A DNA stretch of 33,180 nucleotides, from contig CAMBEX010000004.1 of the NCBI GenBank assembly GCA_945865865.1, forward strand, positions 1 to 33,180, given 5' to 3'. The translations under genes were made by a program, and so were the position numbers. Shown here in pieces: positions 23,511 through 32,456 of the stretch. The stretch comes from Bdellovibrio sp. ZAP7 (GTDB lineage Bacteria > Bdellovibrionota > UBA1018). Positions within the stretch are counted from its first letter, which is position 1. Each line of letters starts with the position of its first letter. The notes under the pieces are model-generated. The model did no database searches. It was given only the letters and a program-made list of their open reading frames with translations, and had not been told where the DNA came from.

Positions 23511-26441
23511 ATGCTCGAGACAACAGCAAGAGTCCGCAGTTTTCGCAGGTCCCTTCGAGCCGTGGCTGTTGCCGCGCCGTTGACTCTCGCCTTTATCTTC
23601 ATACTTCCGCTTTTTATCGGAATCCCTAACGTCGAAGCTTTGACGCTCGAGTCTGCGGGTGACCCGTCTCAAAACCCCGTTCGCATTCATAGATTCAAGA
23701 CACACAGCCGGATCGCATTTCGCCTCGATGAGGGGGTGGAGACTCGGTGGAAAGAAATTCCGGGCGGATTTGAGCTGTTTTTTCCAGGAATCAGCCTCGC
23801 GGATTTTGGCGTGGCGTTGGGTGAAGAGAAAATCTGGATCGAGAATTTTGAAAGGCTTCCTAAGGGAGATCCGAGACTTAAGACCCTGAGCCTGCGTGAA
23901 TCGGCGGCTGGGGTACGGGTCATTGGAATGTGGAAGTTCGCAACCGGCCCTGAGGCGCCCGCCGTACCGGCCATGGAAAACTTTCGTTATCGCAATCGGG
24001 CTTCTTCTGAGTATCTAATCGATTTTTGGCCAAAATCGGGACCCACGGTGGCGGAAGCCCGCGCAAAGACCCTGAGAAAAGACTATGAGGCGTCGATCCA
24101 CAAGGCTGAGACCGAGGCCGAGCAGCGACAGGCGCGAAGACTCGCGAACATCAAGGAGCGCGAGGAGTCCGACGACGTCGCGCGGTTCTGTCGGCAGCCG
24201 CTCTCTGATCGGCAGGATATTTTTCTTCCGTTCTTTCCGGTTCACGAGCCTCTGGATTTCAAGAAATGGTTTCCGGTAACGACTGCCGATGCGGAGTACT
24301 CGTACGCCGAACCCAAGTCAGACGCTCAGGACTCCCAGTATTACAAATTGGCACTGAGACTTTATCGACAAGGCAACTATGCGCTTGCGATCAAGACGAT
24401 CGACTTTTTTGATCACGAGTTCAAAAAATCCGCACATGAAACCGAGATGAGGTTCATCCGCGCCAACGCCATGATCAAGCTGGGGCACAAAGAGGACGCT
24501 CATCGGCTCCTCAAGGTGATCACCGTTGAGAACAAGTCCTCGCCGGTTGCATTGCATGCAGCGATGTACCTGGCGGTTCAAACCTTGGAGCGCGGCGATC
24601 ACCTCGCGGCCCTCGAAACCTTTTTTTGGCTAGCCGCCAATCACAGCAAGCACAGACTGACCTGGGTGTTTCATCTGGGCGCCGGCGAGGCGCTTTTTGC
24701 CATGAAGCAAACCGGCCGTGCCGCAAAAGAGTATCAGTGGGTCATGCGAAATGCGGGCGATCGCGAACAGCAGGCGACGGGAGCCTTTCGTTTAGGCGAT
24801 CTTTATCTGCAGCGGCTGATGCATGACCAGGCACTTGCGAGTTACTTTCAGGTCCTTCAAGTCTATCCGGAACAGGCTAAAAATTATCCCGCGATTCATC
24901 TCAACCGGGCCGAGGCACTGTATTGGCTCGGACAATTTGATCGGGCAGAAAAAGCGTTTGAAGAATTTCTGGAACGATTTCCGAGTAACTCGAACGGCTG
25001 GCGCGCGTACCTGAGAATGGCCGAGATTTCTGGGAGACGCACCGGAGACTCGGATCGAGCCAAAATGCGAGAAAGGTTTTATCAGACAGTTAATCGCCAT
25101 CCCTTCAGTCCGGGCGCGACACTTGCGCGACTCCGCATGCTTCCTTGTGGGGATCACGGTGGGCTGTCGACGGATGCCGCACGCCGGTTTTTCGAGACGG
25201 ATGCAGCAAAAATGGATGGCGGTGGACACGTGGTGATGGATCGCTACCGCGATTTCCGGGGACTTGCGCAGGTCCGCACGCTGATCAGCTTGGGGCTCGA
25301 GGATGAGGCCGTGAGCGTGGCGATCCGCGAACTGCAAGCAAACGCCCGCTCCGAAGCGCGGCACATCGTTGCGGGCCTGTTGCAGACTGTATTTAGAAAA
25401 TCTGTTCTGAACCGCATCGCGAATGGAAAAAATCTCGAGGCGCTCAAATTTTATCATGAGTATGTTGAATCGATTCCCACCACTCCGGCGATGGTGGATC
25501 CGGATTACCTGCTCAAACTTTCGCAGGCGGCCTCGGATCTGGGCATGGGAAAGTGGGCTGAGACCCTGGCGCAAAAACACGCTTCTGCACTGACGCTGGC
25601 GGAAAAACGCCGAGTCAGGGATCTGGCCGCCGAAGGCAAAGAGTCTCAGAAACGCACGGGCCCGTTCGACATTGATGAGCGGGTTAGGGATTCGGAGCGT
25701 TACTTCAGCGAGGCAAAAGCGTTGTGGGTTGCAGGAAATCAGCCTCCTGCACAAGCACGAGCTGATGCGCCGAAGGATGAAGAGGATAAGAAACTGGGAG
25801 CCGCAGCGAACGACGCACGCGAACTTAAAATCCGAGATCTCTTGGGAAAAATTTCGGAGGAGTCGCCATTTTCATTCGAGCGCGAACTCATGCTTGGCAG
25901 ACTCGATGAGGTCGCGGGCAAGCCTGCCTCCGCACTTCAACATGCGCTCAAAGCGCAGGTCCTGATGCCAGCGGTCAACAAGTCAGATTTCAGAGCAATG
26001 GCGTGGCTGGCTTCTCTCCATGCAAAGGCTGGCGACCCTAGGATTGCAGTCGAACTTTACCGTGAACTTCAGAAAAAATCGCAGACACAGACCGAAGCGA
26101 AGGGGTCCGACACCGGTGCGGTGTTTGGAATACCAGCGTTGCCGACTCTGGAGCGGCTTGTTTTGGAAGAGGCAGAACTACTAGCGCGTCTCAGCAAATG
26201 GGGAGAGGCGGCCACGGCCTACTCACGCCTCGTCGACCAGAACAAGGGCGGAAACCAGGCGCTCTACGAGTATGCTCGCGTTCTCGGAAAGACCGGAAAA
26301 ATTTCGGATCGAGAGAAAGCCCGAACCGCATTAGAAAAAATTTCTCAGTCCAAGGATGAGGACTTTTGGAAAAAACTCGCGCTTGAAGCGTTAGCAAACG
26401 ATCAAGCCGGAAACCTGTCAGCCAAGGAGGGCTCGAAATGA
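23511..26441 (+). CDS. Large exported TPR protein ahead of the flagellar genes
   Basis: The 976-residue product starts with a basic region and a long hydrophobic segment (LTLAFIFILPLFIGIP) that looks like a signal peptide cleaved after VEA at about 43. Residues about 55-180 form a strand-rich domain of unknown type. From about 275 to 500 there are tandem TPR-like helical pairs (YYKLALRLYRQGNYALAIKT; HLNRAEALYWLGQFDRAEKAFEEFLERF), and more helical repeats continue to the end. TPRs act as protein-docking scaffolds. It sits behind a sigma-54 promoter and its stop overlaps the start of a sigma-54 activator gene by 4 bp, so it is expressed with the flagellar regulator; a role in motility or envelope assembly is inferred. 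The ATG has AGAGAGCAGG immediately upstream. Confidence 0.8.
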   Translation: MLETTARVRSFRRSLRAVAVAAPLTLAFIFILPLFIGIPNVEALTLESAGDPSQNPVRIHRFKTHSRIAFRLDEGVETRWKEIPGGFELFFPGISLADFGVALGEEKIWIENFERLPKGDPRLKTLSLRESAAGVRVIGMWKFATGPEAPAVPAMENFRYRNRASSEYLIDFWPKSGPTVAEARAKTLRKDYEASIHKAETEAEQRQARRLANIKEREESDDVARFCRQPLSDRQDIFLPFFPVHEPLDFKKWFPVTTADAEYSYAEPKSDAQDSQYYKLALRLYRQGNYALAIKTIDFFDHEFKKSAHETEMRFIRANAMIKLGHKEDAHRLLKVITVENKSSPVALHAAMYLAVQTLERGDHLAALETFFWLAANHSKHRLTWVFHLGAGEALFAMKQTGRAAKEYQWVMRNAGDREQQATGAFRLGDLYLQRLMHDQALASYFQVLQVYPEQAKNYPAIHLNRAEALYWLGQFDRAEKAFEEFLERFPSNSNGWRAYLRMAEISGRRTGDSDRAKMRERFYQTVNRHPFSPGATLARLRMLPCGDHGGLSTDAARRFFETDAAKMDGGGHVVMDRYRDFRGLAQVRTLISLGLEDEAVSVAIRELQANARSEARHIVAGLLQTVFRKSVLNRIANGKNLEALKFYHEYVESIPTTPAMVDPDYLLKLSQAASDLGMGKWAETLAQKHASALTLAEKRRVRDLAAEGKESQKRTGPFDIDERVRDSERYFSEAKALWVAGNQPPAQARADAPKDEEDKKLGAAANDARELKIRDLLGKISEESPFSFERELMLGRLDEVAGKPASALQHALKAQVLMPAVNKSDFRAMAWLASLHAKAGDPRIAVELYRELQKKSQTQTEAKGSDTGAVFGIPALPTLERLVLEEAELLARLSKWGEAATAYSRLVDQNKGGNQALYEYARVLGKTGKISDREKARTALEKISQSKDEDFWKKLALEALANDQAGNLSAKEGSK

Positions 26442-27406
26442 CGGAAATCATCACATCGGATCGACGGATGAGGGAACTGATTCAGCTTGCTAAGACGGTA
26501 GCTCAAAGTAAGGCTACGGTACTCATTCAAGGTGAGAGCGGAACGGGCAAGGAGCTCATGGCGAGCCTGGTCCACGAGAACAGCACGCGCTCCGGTCGCA
26601 CGTTTGTCGCGATCAACTGCGCTGCGATTCCTGAAAATCTCCTTGAGTCCGAACTCTTTGGATATGAGCGCGGCGCTTTTACCGGAGCGGTTTCCAGCAA
26701 GGCCGGAAAATTTGAGTTCGCAAACGGCGGAACCCTTCTATTGGATGAAATTTCAGAAATGGATATCCGTCTCCAGGCAAAACTCTTGCGAGTGATTCAG
26801 CAAGGAGAGGTCGATCGCCTAGGCGGACGCAAACCGATCGGCGTGGATGTTCGAATCATCGCGACCACCAACCGCAATCTCGCAGACTGCGTGCGCGAAG
26901 GGAGTTTCCGTGAGGATCTCTACTACCGCTTGAACGTCGTGAATCTCACCATTCCTCCGCTGCGTGAGCGAGTGGGTGATGTGGAGATTCTTGCCAAGCA
27001 TTTTATGTCAGTCTATTCCTCCAGGAACGGAAAATCCCTGACCGGAATTTCCACCGAGGCATTGGGTCTTTTGCAGTCTCACGCTTGGCCAGGCAATGTT
27101 CGAGAGCTTGAAAACGTCATCGAGCGTTCGGTGATCACCACACTGGGTGGAGTCATCGCACAGAGCGATCTCGTGCTCGAACGTAATGCCATGACCGGGA
27201 TTCTCAACGAAGAGCTTGCCCAGAAAAGCGAACGGACGGGGTGGGAACCAGGGCGCACGCTCGACGATATCGAGCGCGAGGTTATTCTCAAAGCGCTCAA
27301 CTACCACCAGGGAAATCGCACGCACACTGCGCGCGCTCTGGGAATCTCGATTCGAACGCTGAGAAACAAGCTTTCGGACTACAGGCATCTCGGAATCAGC
27401 GTTTAG
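26438..27406 (+). CDS. Receiver-less sigma-54 activator (FlbD/FlrC-like), second copy
   Basis: The 322-residue product is an AAA+ sigma-54 activator with no receiver domain: Walker A GESGTGKE at 32-39, GAFTGA at 79-84, Walker B LLLDE near 100-104, REDLYYRLNVV near 167, WPGNVRELENVIERS near 215, and a Fis-type HTH at the end (ARALGISIRTLRNKLSDYR). The C-terminal ISIRTLRNKL helix resembles those of flagellar activators such as FlbD and FlrC. It has a near-perfect ribosome binding site, AAGGAGG at 26424-26430, 7 bp from its ATG, and overlaps the TPR stop by 4 bp. Being directly upstream of flgB, it very likely activates flagellar sigma-54 promoters, possibly including its own. Confidence 0.92.
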   Translation: MTEIITSDRRMRELIQLAKTVAQSKATVLIQGESGTGKELMASLVHENSTRSGRTFVAINCAAIPENLLESELFGYERGAFTGAVSSKAGKFEFANGGTLLLDEISEMDIRLQAKLLRVIQQGEVDRLGGRKPIGVDVRIIATTNRNLADCVREGSFREDLYYRLNVVNLTIPPLRERVGDVEILAKHFMSVYSSRNGKSLTGISTEALGLLQSHAWPGNVRELENVIERSVITTLGGVIAQSDLVLERNAMTGILNEELAQKSERTGWEPGRTLDDIEREVILKALNYHQGNRTHTARALGISIRTLRNKLSDYRHLGISV

Positions 27407-27422
27407 TTGGAGCAGGCTTGGC
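27407..27422 (+). promoter_or_regulatory. Weak sigma-54-like element before flgB
   Basis: TTGGAGCAGGCTTGGC directly after the activator's stop has GG (27409-27410) and GC (27421-27422) at the required 10-bp spacing, but the -12 box is TGGC rather than TTGC. It would start transcription near 27434, about 165 bp before flgB. It could be a secondary promoter or chance. Confidence 0.25.
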
Positions 27423-27474
27423 CGGGCAAAATTTTCTCTGTGATCTTCTTGCAGCAGAATCTTTTTGCCTGGCT

Positions 27475-27493
27475 CCTCTCCGGTTGGGAGAGG
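27475..27493 (+). other. Hairpin in the flgB leader
   Basis: CCTCTCC (27475-27481) pairs with GGAGAGG (27487-27493) around a GGTTG loop. No T run follows on either strand, so it is not an intrinsic terminator. It may stabilise or modulate the message between the activator gene and flgB. Confidence 0.5.
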
Positions 27494-27598
27494 GATCAGT
27501 CAGTAAGTGTTGGAAATGTTTGGATCAGTGGTTACCGGAAGGATCGGTAAAAAGGGCATGCAACTTGAACTTTATCGCAAGAGAGGGGGGCGTAGATC

Positions 27599-28015
27599 AT
27601 GAGCGATTCGGGTTTTGATTCGACTATTGGCGCGCTCAATACGTCTCTGAACTTGCGCTTGCTGAACCAGAACGTGATTGGCGCCAATATCGCCAACGCA
27701 GACACTCCTGGTTACAAAGCCAAGTCGGTGGAGTTTGAGGGCGCGCTTCGTGAGGCACTCGGAGTGGGGCAAGGAGTTCAGGCCCAAGGCAGTCATCCTG
27801 AACACATTCAGCGCAGAGCAACGGATCCTGTTTTTCCAGAAATTTATGACGATCCCAATGGAGTCGAATCGCTGGATGGAAACACCGTGGATCGCTCTGC
27901 TGAGATGGCGGAGCTCGCCGAAAATCAATTGCTGTATGACGCTTCGGCCGAAATGCTGAAACGGAAACTAGGAATGCTCAAGTACGCAATCTCTGAAGGG
28001 GGAGGTAACCGTTAA
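27599..28015 (+). CDS. flgB: Flagellar basal-body rod protein FlgB
   Basis: FlgB forms part of the proximal rod of the flagellar basal body in the periplasm. The 138-residue product has the rod-protein N-terminal motif NVIGANIANADTPGYKAKSVEFE near 22-45 and ends with the helical C-terminus LAENQLLYDASAEMLKRKLGMLKYAI. Length is typical. A purine-rich GAGAGGGGGG stretch lies about 9 bp before the ATG. The A of its TAA is the first base of the flgC ATG, so the genes are tightly coupled. First of the flagellar run. Confidence 0.96.
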   Translation: MSDSGFDSTIGALNTSLNLRLLNQNVIGANIANADTPGYKAKSVEFEGALREALGVGQGVQAQGSHPEHIQRRATDPVFPEIYDDPNGVESLDGNTVDRSAEMAELAENQLLYDASAEMLKRKLGMLKYAISEGGGNR

Positions 28016-28452
28016 TGGATTTCTTTTCTTCCATGCGCGTAAGCGCAAGCGGGCTAGACGCTCAAACCAAGCGGATGAATACGATCTCAAGCAATATCGC
28101 AAACGCCGAGACCACACGCGGCGTAGATGGCGGTCCCTACAAGAGAAAAGACGCTGTTTTTCAGGCACAAACCGATCGCGAGAGTTTTGGAGAGATTCTT
28201 CAGGACCAACTCGACGAGCAGGTTCAGGGAGTTCAGGTCACCGACATTCAGGACGACCCGAACCCGCCCCGCATGGTTTACAATCCGTCTCACCCGGATG
28301 CGAACGAAGAGGGCTACGTGGCAATGCCCAACGTCAACACCGTTCTTGAGATGGCCAACATGATCAGCGCGCAGCGTTCTTACGAAGCCAATGTAACGGC
28401 GATGGGTGCGGCCAAAGCCATGGCTCAAAAAGCCTTGGAAATCGGAAGATAA
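28015..28452 (+). CDS. flgC: Flagellar basal-body rod protein FlgC
   Basis: FlgC is a proximal rod subunit paired with FlgB. The 145-residue product starts MDFFSSMRVSASGLDAQTKR with the rod motif ISSNIANAETTRG and a GGPYKRK segment, and ends with the coiled C-terminus MANMISAQRSYEANVTAMGAAKAMAQKALEIGR. A GGAGG ribosome binding site at the end of flgB precedes the ATG. Length and motif order are normal. The stop is 12 bp before fliE. Confidence 0.96.
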   Translation: MDFFSSMRVSASGLDAQTKRMNTISSNIANAETTRGVDGGPYKRKDAVFQAQTDRESFGEILQDQLDEQVQGVQVTDIQDDPNPPRMVYNPSHPDANEEGYVAMPNVNTVLEMANMISAQRSYEANVTAMGAAKAMAQKALEIGR

Positions 28453-28464
28453 AGGGAGCTCTAG

Positions 28465-28836
28465 ATGTCGAATAATCTGACGATAGAAAATCTAGGAAAA
28501 CAGATTCAGCTCGGTAACCCCGAAGGGATGCTTGGGAGTGGGATCAGCTCGGAACAATCAGTCACCCGAGAAATGGCCAAGAACGGAATGCAGGCGCCTT
28601 CAGTGGGCGACTCCGCGGGAACTTTCTCTGATGCTCTCCGAAGTTCGGTCGAGAAGGTGAACGAGTATCAGAGTCAGGCAGACACGGCGATCAAAGAGAT
28701 GGTCGCTGGAAAAAACAAAAATATTCATGAAACGATGCTCGCCATCGAGCGTGCTGACAGTTCTCTCAAGCTGATGATGCAGGTGAGAAACAAGGTGCTC
28801 GATGCGTATCGCGAAATCATGCGTATGCAGGTGTAG
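28465..28836 (+). CDS. fliE: Flagellar hook-basal body protein FliE
   Basis: FliE joins the MS ring to the rod. The 123-residue product has a variable N-terminus and the conserved C-terminal half: FSDALRSSVEKVNEYQSQAD, then NIHETMLAIERADSSLKLMMQVRNKVLDAYREIMRMQV, where the AYxEIMRMQV end is diagnostic. GGGAG lies about 7 bp before the ATG. It is slightly longer than E. coli FliE (104), with the extra length at the N-terminus. It lies between flgC and fliF, the usual order. Confidence 0.95.
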   Translation: MSNNLTIENLGKQIQLGNPEGMLGSGISSEQSVTREMAKNGMQAPSVGDSAGTFSDALRSSVEKVNEYQSQADTAIKEMVAGKNKNIHETMLAIERADSSLKLMMQVRNKVLDAYREIMRMQV

Positions 28837-28862
28837 TGAACTAAGTAGGAAGTGAGGACAAC

Positions 28863-30548
28863 TTGGGAGATTACCTAAAAAAAGTTTTTGGGCAGATCGC
28901 TGACTTCTTCAAAGGGCTTTCGCCCGGACGTCAGGTCGCGCTGATCACTACCGGGGGCACCATCGTGGCCGCGATGGCGATGCTCTTTCTTTGGGCTGGT
29001 AGAACCAGTTACCAAAGTCTGATGACCAATCTTAATCCGGAGGATTCGCAGAACGTCATGCGATTTCTCAGGGAAAAGAACATTCCATTTAAGATGGATG
29101 ACGCTGGACGGTCGATTTCGATTCCCTCTGAGGTGGTTGATGAAACCCGGCTTGCTCTGGCAACGCAGGGCATGCCCCAGAGTAGCGTCGTCGGCTACGA
29201 GGTGTTTGATAAGCAACAGTTGGGCACGACTAGCCTTGTTCAACGACTCAATCAGAAACGTGCTCGCGAAGGCGAGCTGATGAGGACGATTCAAACCATC
29301 AAGGGAGTCAAACGCTCCCGCGTGCATTTAGCTATTCCTGAAAAGAGCGCTTTTGTTGAGGATCAGAAAAAATCTACGGCATCAGTGGTACTGGATCTCG
29401 AACCCGGGATCCTCCTCAACGAAAAGCAGATCTACGGAATTGGTAATCTCGTGTCTCGCGCGGTTGAAGGTCTCGACATCGACGACGTCGTGATCGTCGA
29501 CTCGAACGGAAAGACACTCTCCAAGAACGCGGGGGACTCGTTGGCTTCTGCGAACTCAAGTCAAATTGAGTTCAAACAGAAGATCGAGCGCGACATGGAA
29601 GCGCGCATTGAAGGCATGCTTTCACGCGTGGTCGGTGATGGCCGCGTGGTTGCTACGGTTTCGGCCGATGTCGACTTCGCGCAGGTGAGTGAGACGCAAA
29701 CCATCTATGACCAGGACGGATCCGCCGTTCGTTCGATGGAAAAAAACAGTCAGTCCATGGAGGGCACGAGACCCAATCCAGGGGGTGCTGCCGGAGCGAC
29801 GTCCAATTTGCCGGGACAGCCTCAACAAGCTAACGGCGAGATTAAATCCGACACCAAGCGGATAAACGAAGTGGTCAATTACGCGGTTCCGCAGACTATC
29901 CGCACCACGACGCGCCCTTCGGGAAGTGTGAAGAAGCTCTCAGTGGCGGTCGTTCTGGATGGACGACAAAGCAAGAGCACCAACAAGGATGGGCAGGTAG
30001 AGAACAAGAGCGAAGCATGGTCAGCTGAGAAGCTCAAAGAGTTTGAGGCTGTTGTTTCGGGAGCCGTGGCGCTCGATCGCAAGCGTGGAGACACTCTTGA
30101 GGTCAAGAACATGGAGTTCACTCGCGTAGATCTCGACACCGCCGAAGATGAGCTGGCTGCACACCAGCGCAAGGCCTACATTCAAAACATGGTGGTCTAC
30201 GGAGTGGTGGGCATCCTGTTTGTCTTGTTCTTCTTGTTTGTGGTTCGACCTTTCGTCAAGTGGGTGACTGAGAACACGATCGACAGCGTCGATACGTTTT
30301 TGCCTCAGACGATCGAGGAACTCGAAAAACTTCAAAAGAACAATTCACTGCCAGGCCTGGAAGATGCGGTTCCAGTGATGCCGGACCGGCTCGACCCAGA
30401 GAAGGTCGAGGGAGAGATGATGCGCGAGAAAATCACGACGCTCGTCGAGACCAACCCTCACAAGGCGGCGCTGATCCTCAGGGATTGGCTCCACACCGAG
30501 GGTCCAAAGAAGGAAAAGGAAGCCGGCGGAAAAGGAAAAACGGCTTAA
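28863..30548 (+). CDS. fliF: Flagellar MS-ring protein FliF
   Basis: FliF builds the MS ring in the inner membrane, on which the flagellum assembles. The 561-residue product has one membrane helix near 27-45 and another near 440-460. Between them lie the ring-building motif region (GYEVFDKQQLGTTSLVQRLN, then LMRTIQTIKGVKRSRVHLAIP) and a low-complexity Gly/Pro/Gln linker around 300-325. The cytoplasmic tail after the second helix binds FliG. The start is TTG, with GAGG about 7 bp upstream, and the product begins with the normal FliF N-terminus; there is no better ATG nearby. Length is normal. Confidence 0.97.
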   Translation: MGDYLKKVFGQIADFFKGLSPGRQVALITTGGTIVAAMAMLFLWAGRTSYQSLMTNLNPEDSQNVMRFLREKNIPFKMDDAGRSISIPSEVVDETRLALATQGMPQSSVVGYEVFDKQQLGTTSLVQRLNQKRAREGELMRTIQTIKGVKRSRVHLAIPEKSAFVEDQKKSTASVVLDLEPGILLNEKQIYGIGNLVSRAVEGLDIDDVVIVDSNGKTLSKNAGDSLASANSSQIEFKQKIERDMEARIEGMLSRVVGDGRVVATVSADVDFAQVSETQTIYDQDGSAVRSMEKNSQSMEGTRPNPGGAAGATSNLPGQPQQANGEIKSDTKRINEVVNYAVPQTIRTTTRPSGSVKKLSVAVVLDGRQSKSTNKDGQVENKSEAWSAEKLKEFEAVVSGAVALDRKRGDTLEVKNMEFTRVDLDTAEDELAAHQRKAYIQNMVVYGVVGILFVLFFLFVVRPFVKWVTENTIDSVDTFLPQTIEELEKLQKNNSLPGLEDAVPVMPDRLDPEKVEGEMMREKITTLVETNPHKAALILRDWLHTEGPKKEKEAGGKGKTA

Positions 30549-30590
30549 TTGATCGCTCCACCATGGGGCGCTCTATCGAGGGTTTAGACA

Positions 30591-31604
30591 ATGTCCTACG
30601 AGAATTACGACGAAATGTCGGGTCTAGAAAAATCCGCACTGCTACTCAATGTCCTGGGTAATCAGGTGACCGCATCGGTGTTCAAACAGATGCGCGATAA
30701 CGATGTTAAGCGCCTAGTGACTGCGATGGGCAACGTAACTCGTGTGCCGATTCCTATGGTCAAGGAAGTCCTCGAGGCCTTCTACACGGAGATCGCCGAG
30801 GAGGACAGTCTGCTCTTTGGTCAGGCGCAGGGGAGAGACTTTGTTTTGGCAACGCTCGGCGAAGAGCGGGCGAAAACAGTTCTTGGACAACTCTCAGTGG
30901 TGGAGGGAAGCAGAACTCTCGAAGCTCTCGAGCTTGTGGACTCTCGTACGCTTTCGAACTTTTTGCTCAACGAACATCCTCAGACTATCGCGCTTATTCT
31001 TGCGCATCTTGAACCCAGCAAAAAGTGTGATGTGCTGCGACGTTTGCCAGAAGCCATGCAGACCGAAGTGGTTTTGCGTATCGCCAATCTCGACTTCATT
31101 TCACCCAGTCTCATCGCGCAGGTCGACGAGGTCCTCAAACAGGAACTGGCCACTCTGGGGTCCATCGATACCCAGCAGCTCGGAGGAGTTCCGCCAATCG
31201 CCGAAATGCTCAATGTCATGGACAAGACCAACGAGCAGAACATCATGGCGCGCGTCGAAGAGAAGGATCCTCAGCTTGCCGAAGAAATCCGAAAACTCAT
31301 GTTCGTTTTCGAGGACATCGTCTTCATCGACGATCGTGGAATGCAGGTCCTGCTCAAAGAAGTCCCGAACGACAAGCTGGTCATCGCGCTCAAAACCGCG
31401 CCCGAGGAGATCAAAGACAAGATCTTCAGAAACATCTCGAAGCGCGCGGCCGATCTATTGCGCGAAGATCTCGAGGCCCTGGGTCCGGTGCGCCTGTCGG
31501 ACGTGGATGCCGCTCAGCAGGAGATCGTCAATGTGGCAAAGCGGCTTGAAGGCGAAGGCAAGATCATGATCAGCCGCGGTGGCGACGGGGATGCCTTGGT
31601 ATGA
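30591..31604 (+). CDS. fliG: Flagellar motor switch protein FliG
   Basis: FliG is the rotor protein that transmits torque from the stator and mediates direction switching. The 337-residue product has the N-terminal FliF-binding domain (LEKSALLLNVLG), the hallmark EHPQTIALILAHL at 128-140, and a C-terminal torque domain (MFVFEDIVFIDDRGMQVLLKEV with its charged ridge, then LREDLEALGPVRLSDVDAAQ). GAGG lies about 8 bp before the ATG. Its TGA overlaps the fliH start by 4 bp (ATGA). Confidence 0.97.
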   Translation: MSYENYDEMSGLEKSALLLNVLGNQVTASVFKQMRDNDVKRLVTAMGNVTRVPIPMVKEVLEAFYTEIAEEDSLLFGQAQGRDFVLATLGEERAKTVLGQLSVVEGSRTLEALELVDSRTLSNFLLNEHPQTIALILAHLEPSKKCDVLRRLPEAMQTEVVLRIANLDFISPSLIAQVDEVLKQELATLGSIDTQQLGGVPPIAEMLNVMDKTNEQNIMARVEEKDPQLAEEIRKLMFVFEDIVFIDDRGMQVLLKEVPNDKLVIALKTAPEEIKDKIFRNISKRAADLLREDLEALGPVRLSDVDAAQQEIVNVAKRLEGEGKIMISRGGDGDALV

Positions 31605-32440
31605 CGAGTAGATTCAGGCCCGCGCATATGGACATCAAGAACGAACCTAAGACAGCGGGAGATCGCACGATCCGTGAGTTGAGCTACGGATTGGAGAAGC
31701 AGGTGAGAGAATTTCAGATGCCTAAGCTCAACGGTCCGGGCGACGGTGACTATCGCGTACTCAAGGCCAAGTACGGTTCGCTTGCTACGACCGATTCGGA
31801 CCGTTCTGGCTTGATGGATCCGAAGTTTCACCTGAATCAGTTGGTGCGAGATCCGCTGCTCATCGAAGAAGAAGAGCGCAGGGCGATCGAGGAACGCGTT
31901 CGAGCGCGTCTTTCGGAGCTTGCCGAAGAGGAAAAAAAAACGGCAGGAACCCAAGGGTTTCAAGCCGGACTTGAAAAGGGCCGTCAGGAGGCGTTGAAGA
32001 TCTTTCGTTCAGAGGCGAGCGAACGCCTTGAGAGCTTTGATGCCTTTCTGGATCACTGTGAAAACGCCAAGGCCGAAATTTTCAAGGCCAATGAACGCTT
32101 TCTGACTGAGATGGTCTTTCGCATCGCCCGGATGGTGTTGCTCAAGGAAGTAACAACCGACCGCGAATATGTGAGTCGACTTGCAAAAAGTATCGTCGAT
32201 CAAATCGGAGTGAGAGAGAACATCCGAATCCGTATAAGTGAAGGGGATTTTGCGACTGCGCAGCAGATCAAAGAAAATCTTGAAACCGCCCTTGGGGCGC
32301 TTAAAAACCTGAGCATCGAGGCTTCTTCGCAGGTCGGCGCGGGCGGATGTCTCATCGATACGCAGTGGAACTCAGTGGATGCCACGCTGGAGGCCCAACT
32401 CAAGGGTCTGCATGAAGCGCTAGTGGGCAAAAATTCTTAA
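31601..32440 (+). CDS. fliH: Flagellar assembly protein FliH
   Basis: FliH is the peripheral stalk-like regulator of the flagellar export ATPase FliI. The 279-residue product is highly charged, with a central helical region containing a Gly-rich GFQAGLEKGRQEA segment of the FliH type. The conserved C-terminal domain is FLTEMVFRIARMVLLKEVT followed by a strand-rich region ending GGCLIDTQWNSVDATLEAQL. The ATG overlaps the fliG stop by 4 bp; an in-frame ATG at 31628 is the alternative. It lies between fliG and fliI as in most flagellar operons. FliH proteins diverge strongly, so the call rests on context plus the C-terminal domain. Confidence 0.88.
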   Translation: MTSRFRPAHMDIKNEPKTAGDRTIRELSYGLEKQVREFQMPKLNGPGDGDYRVLKAKYGSLATTDSDRSGLMDPKFHLNQLVRDPLLIEEEERRAIEERVRARLSELAEEEKKTAGTQGFQAGLEKGRQEALKIFRSEASERLESFDAFLDHCENAKAEIFKANERFLTEMVFRIARMVLLKEVTTDREYVSRLAKSIVDQIGVRENIRIRISEGDFATAQQIKENLETALGALKNLSIEASSQVGAGGCLIDTQWNSVDATLEAQLKGLHEALVGKNS

Positions 32441-32456
32441 AGCGAGGTTCTGAACA

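Noticed and set aside
23195-23602. Upstream extension of the minus-strand lipoprotein frame to a start at 23602
   Set aside because: It overlaps the opposite-strand TPR gene, covers the sigma-54 promoter and inverted repeat, and places the lipobox signal sequence in the middle of a protein; the ATG at 23194 gives a normal lipoprotein.
24792-25754. A 320-codon open frame on the minus strand
   Set aside because: It lies wholly inside the TPR gene on the other strand, has no recognisable domain, and is explained as a shadow of the GC-rich coding strand.
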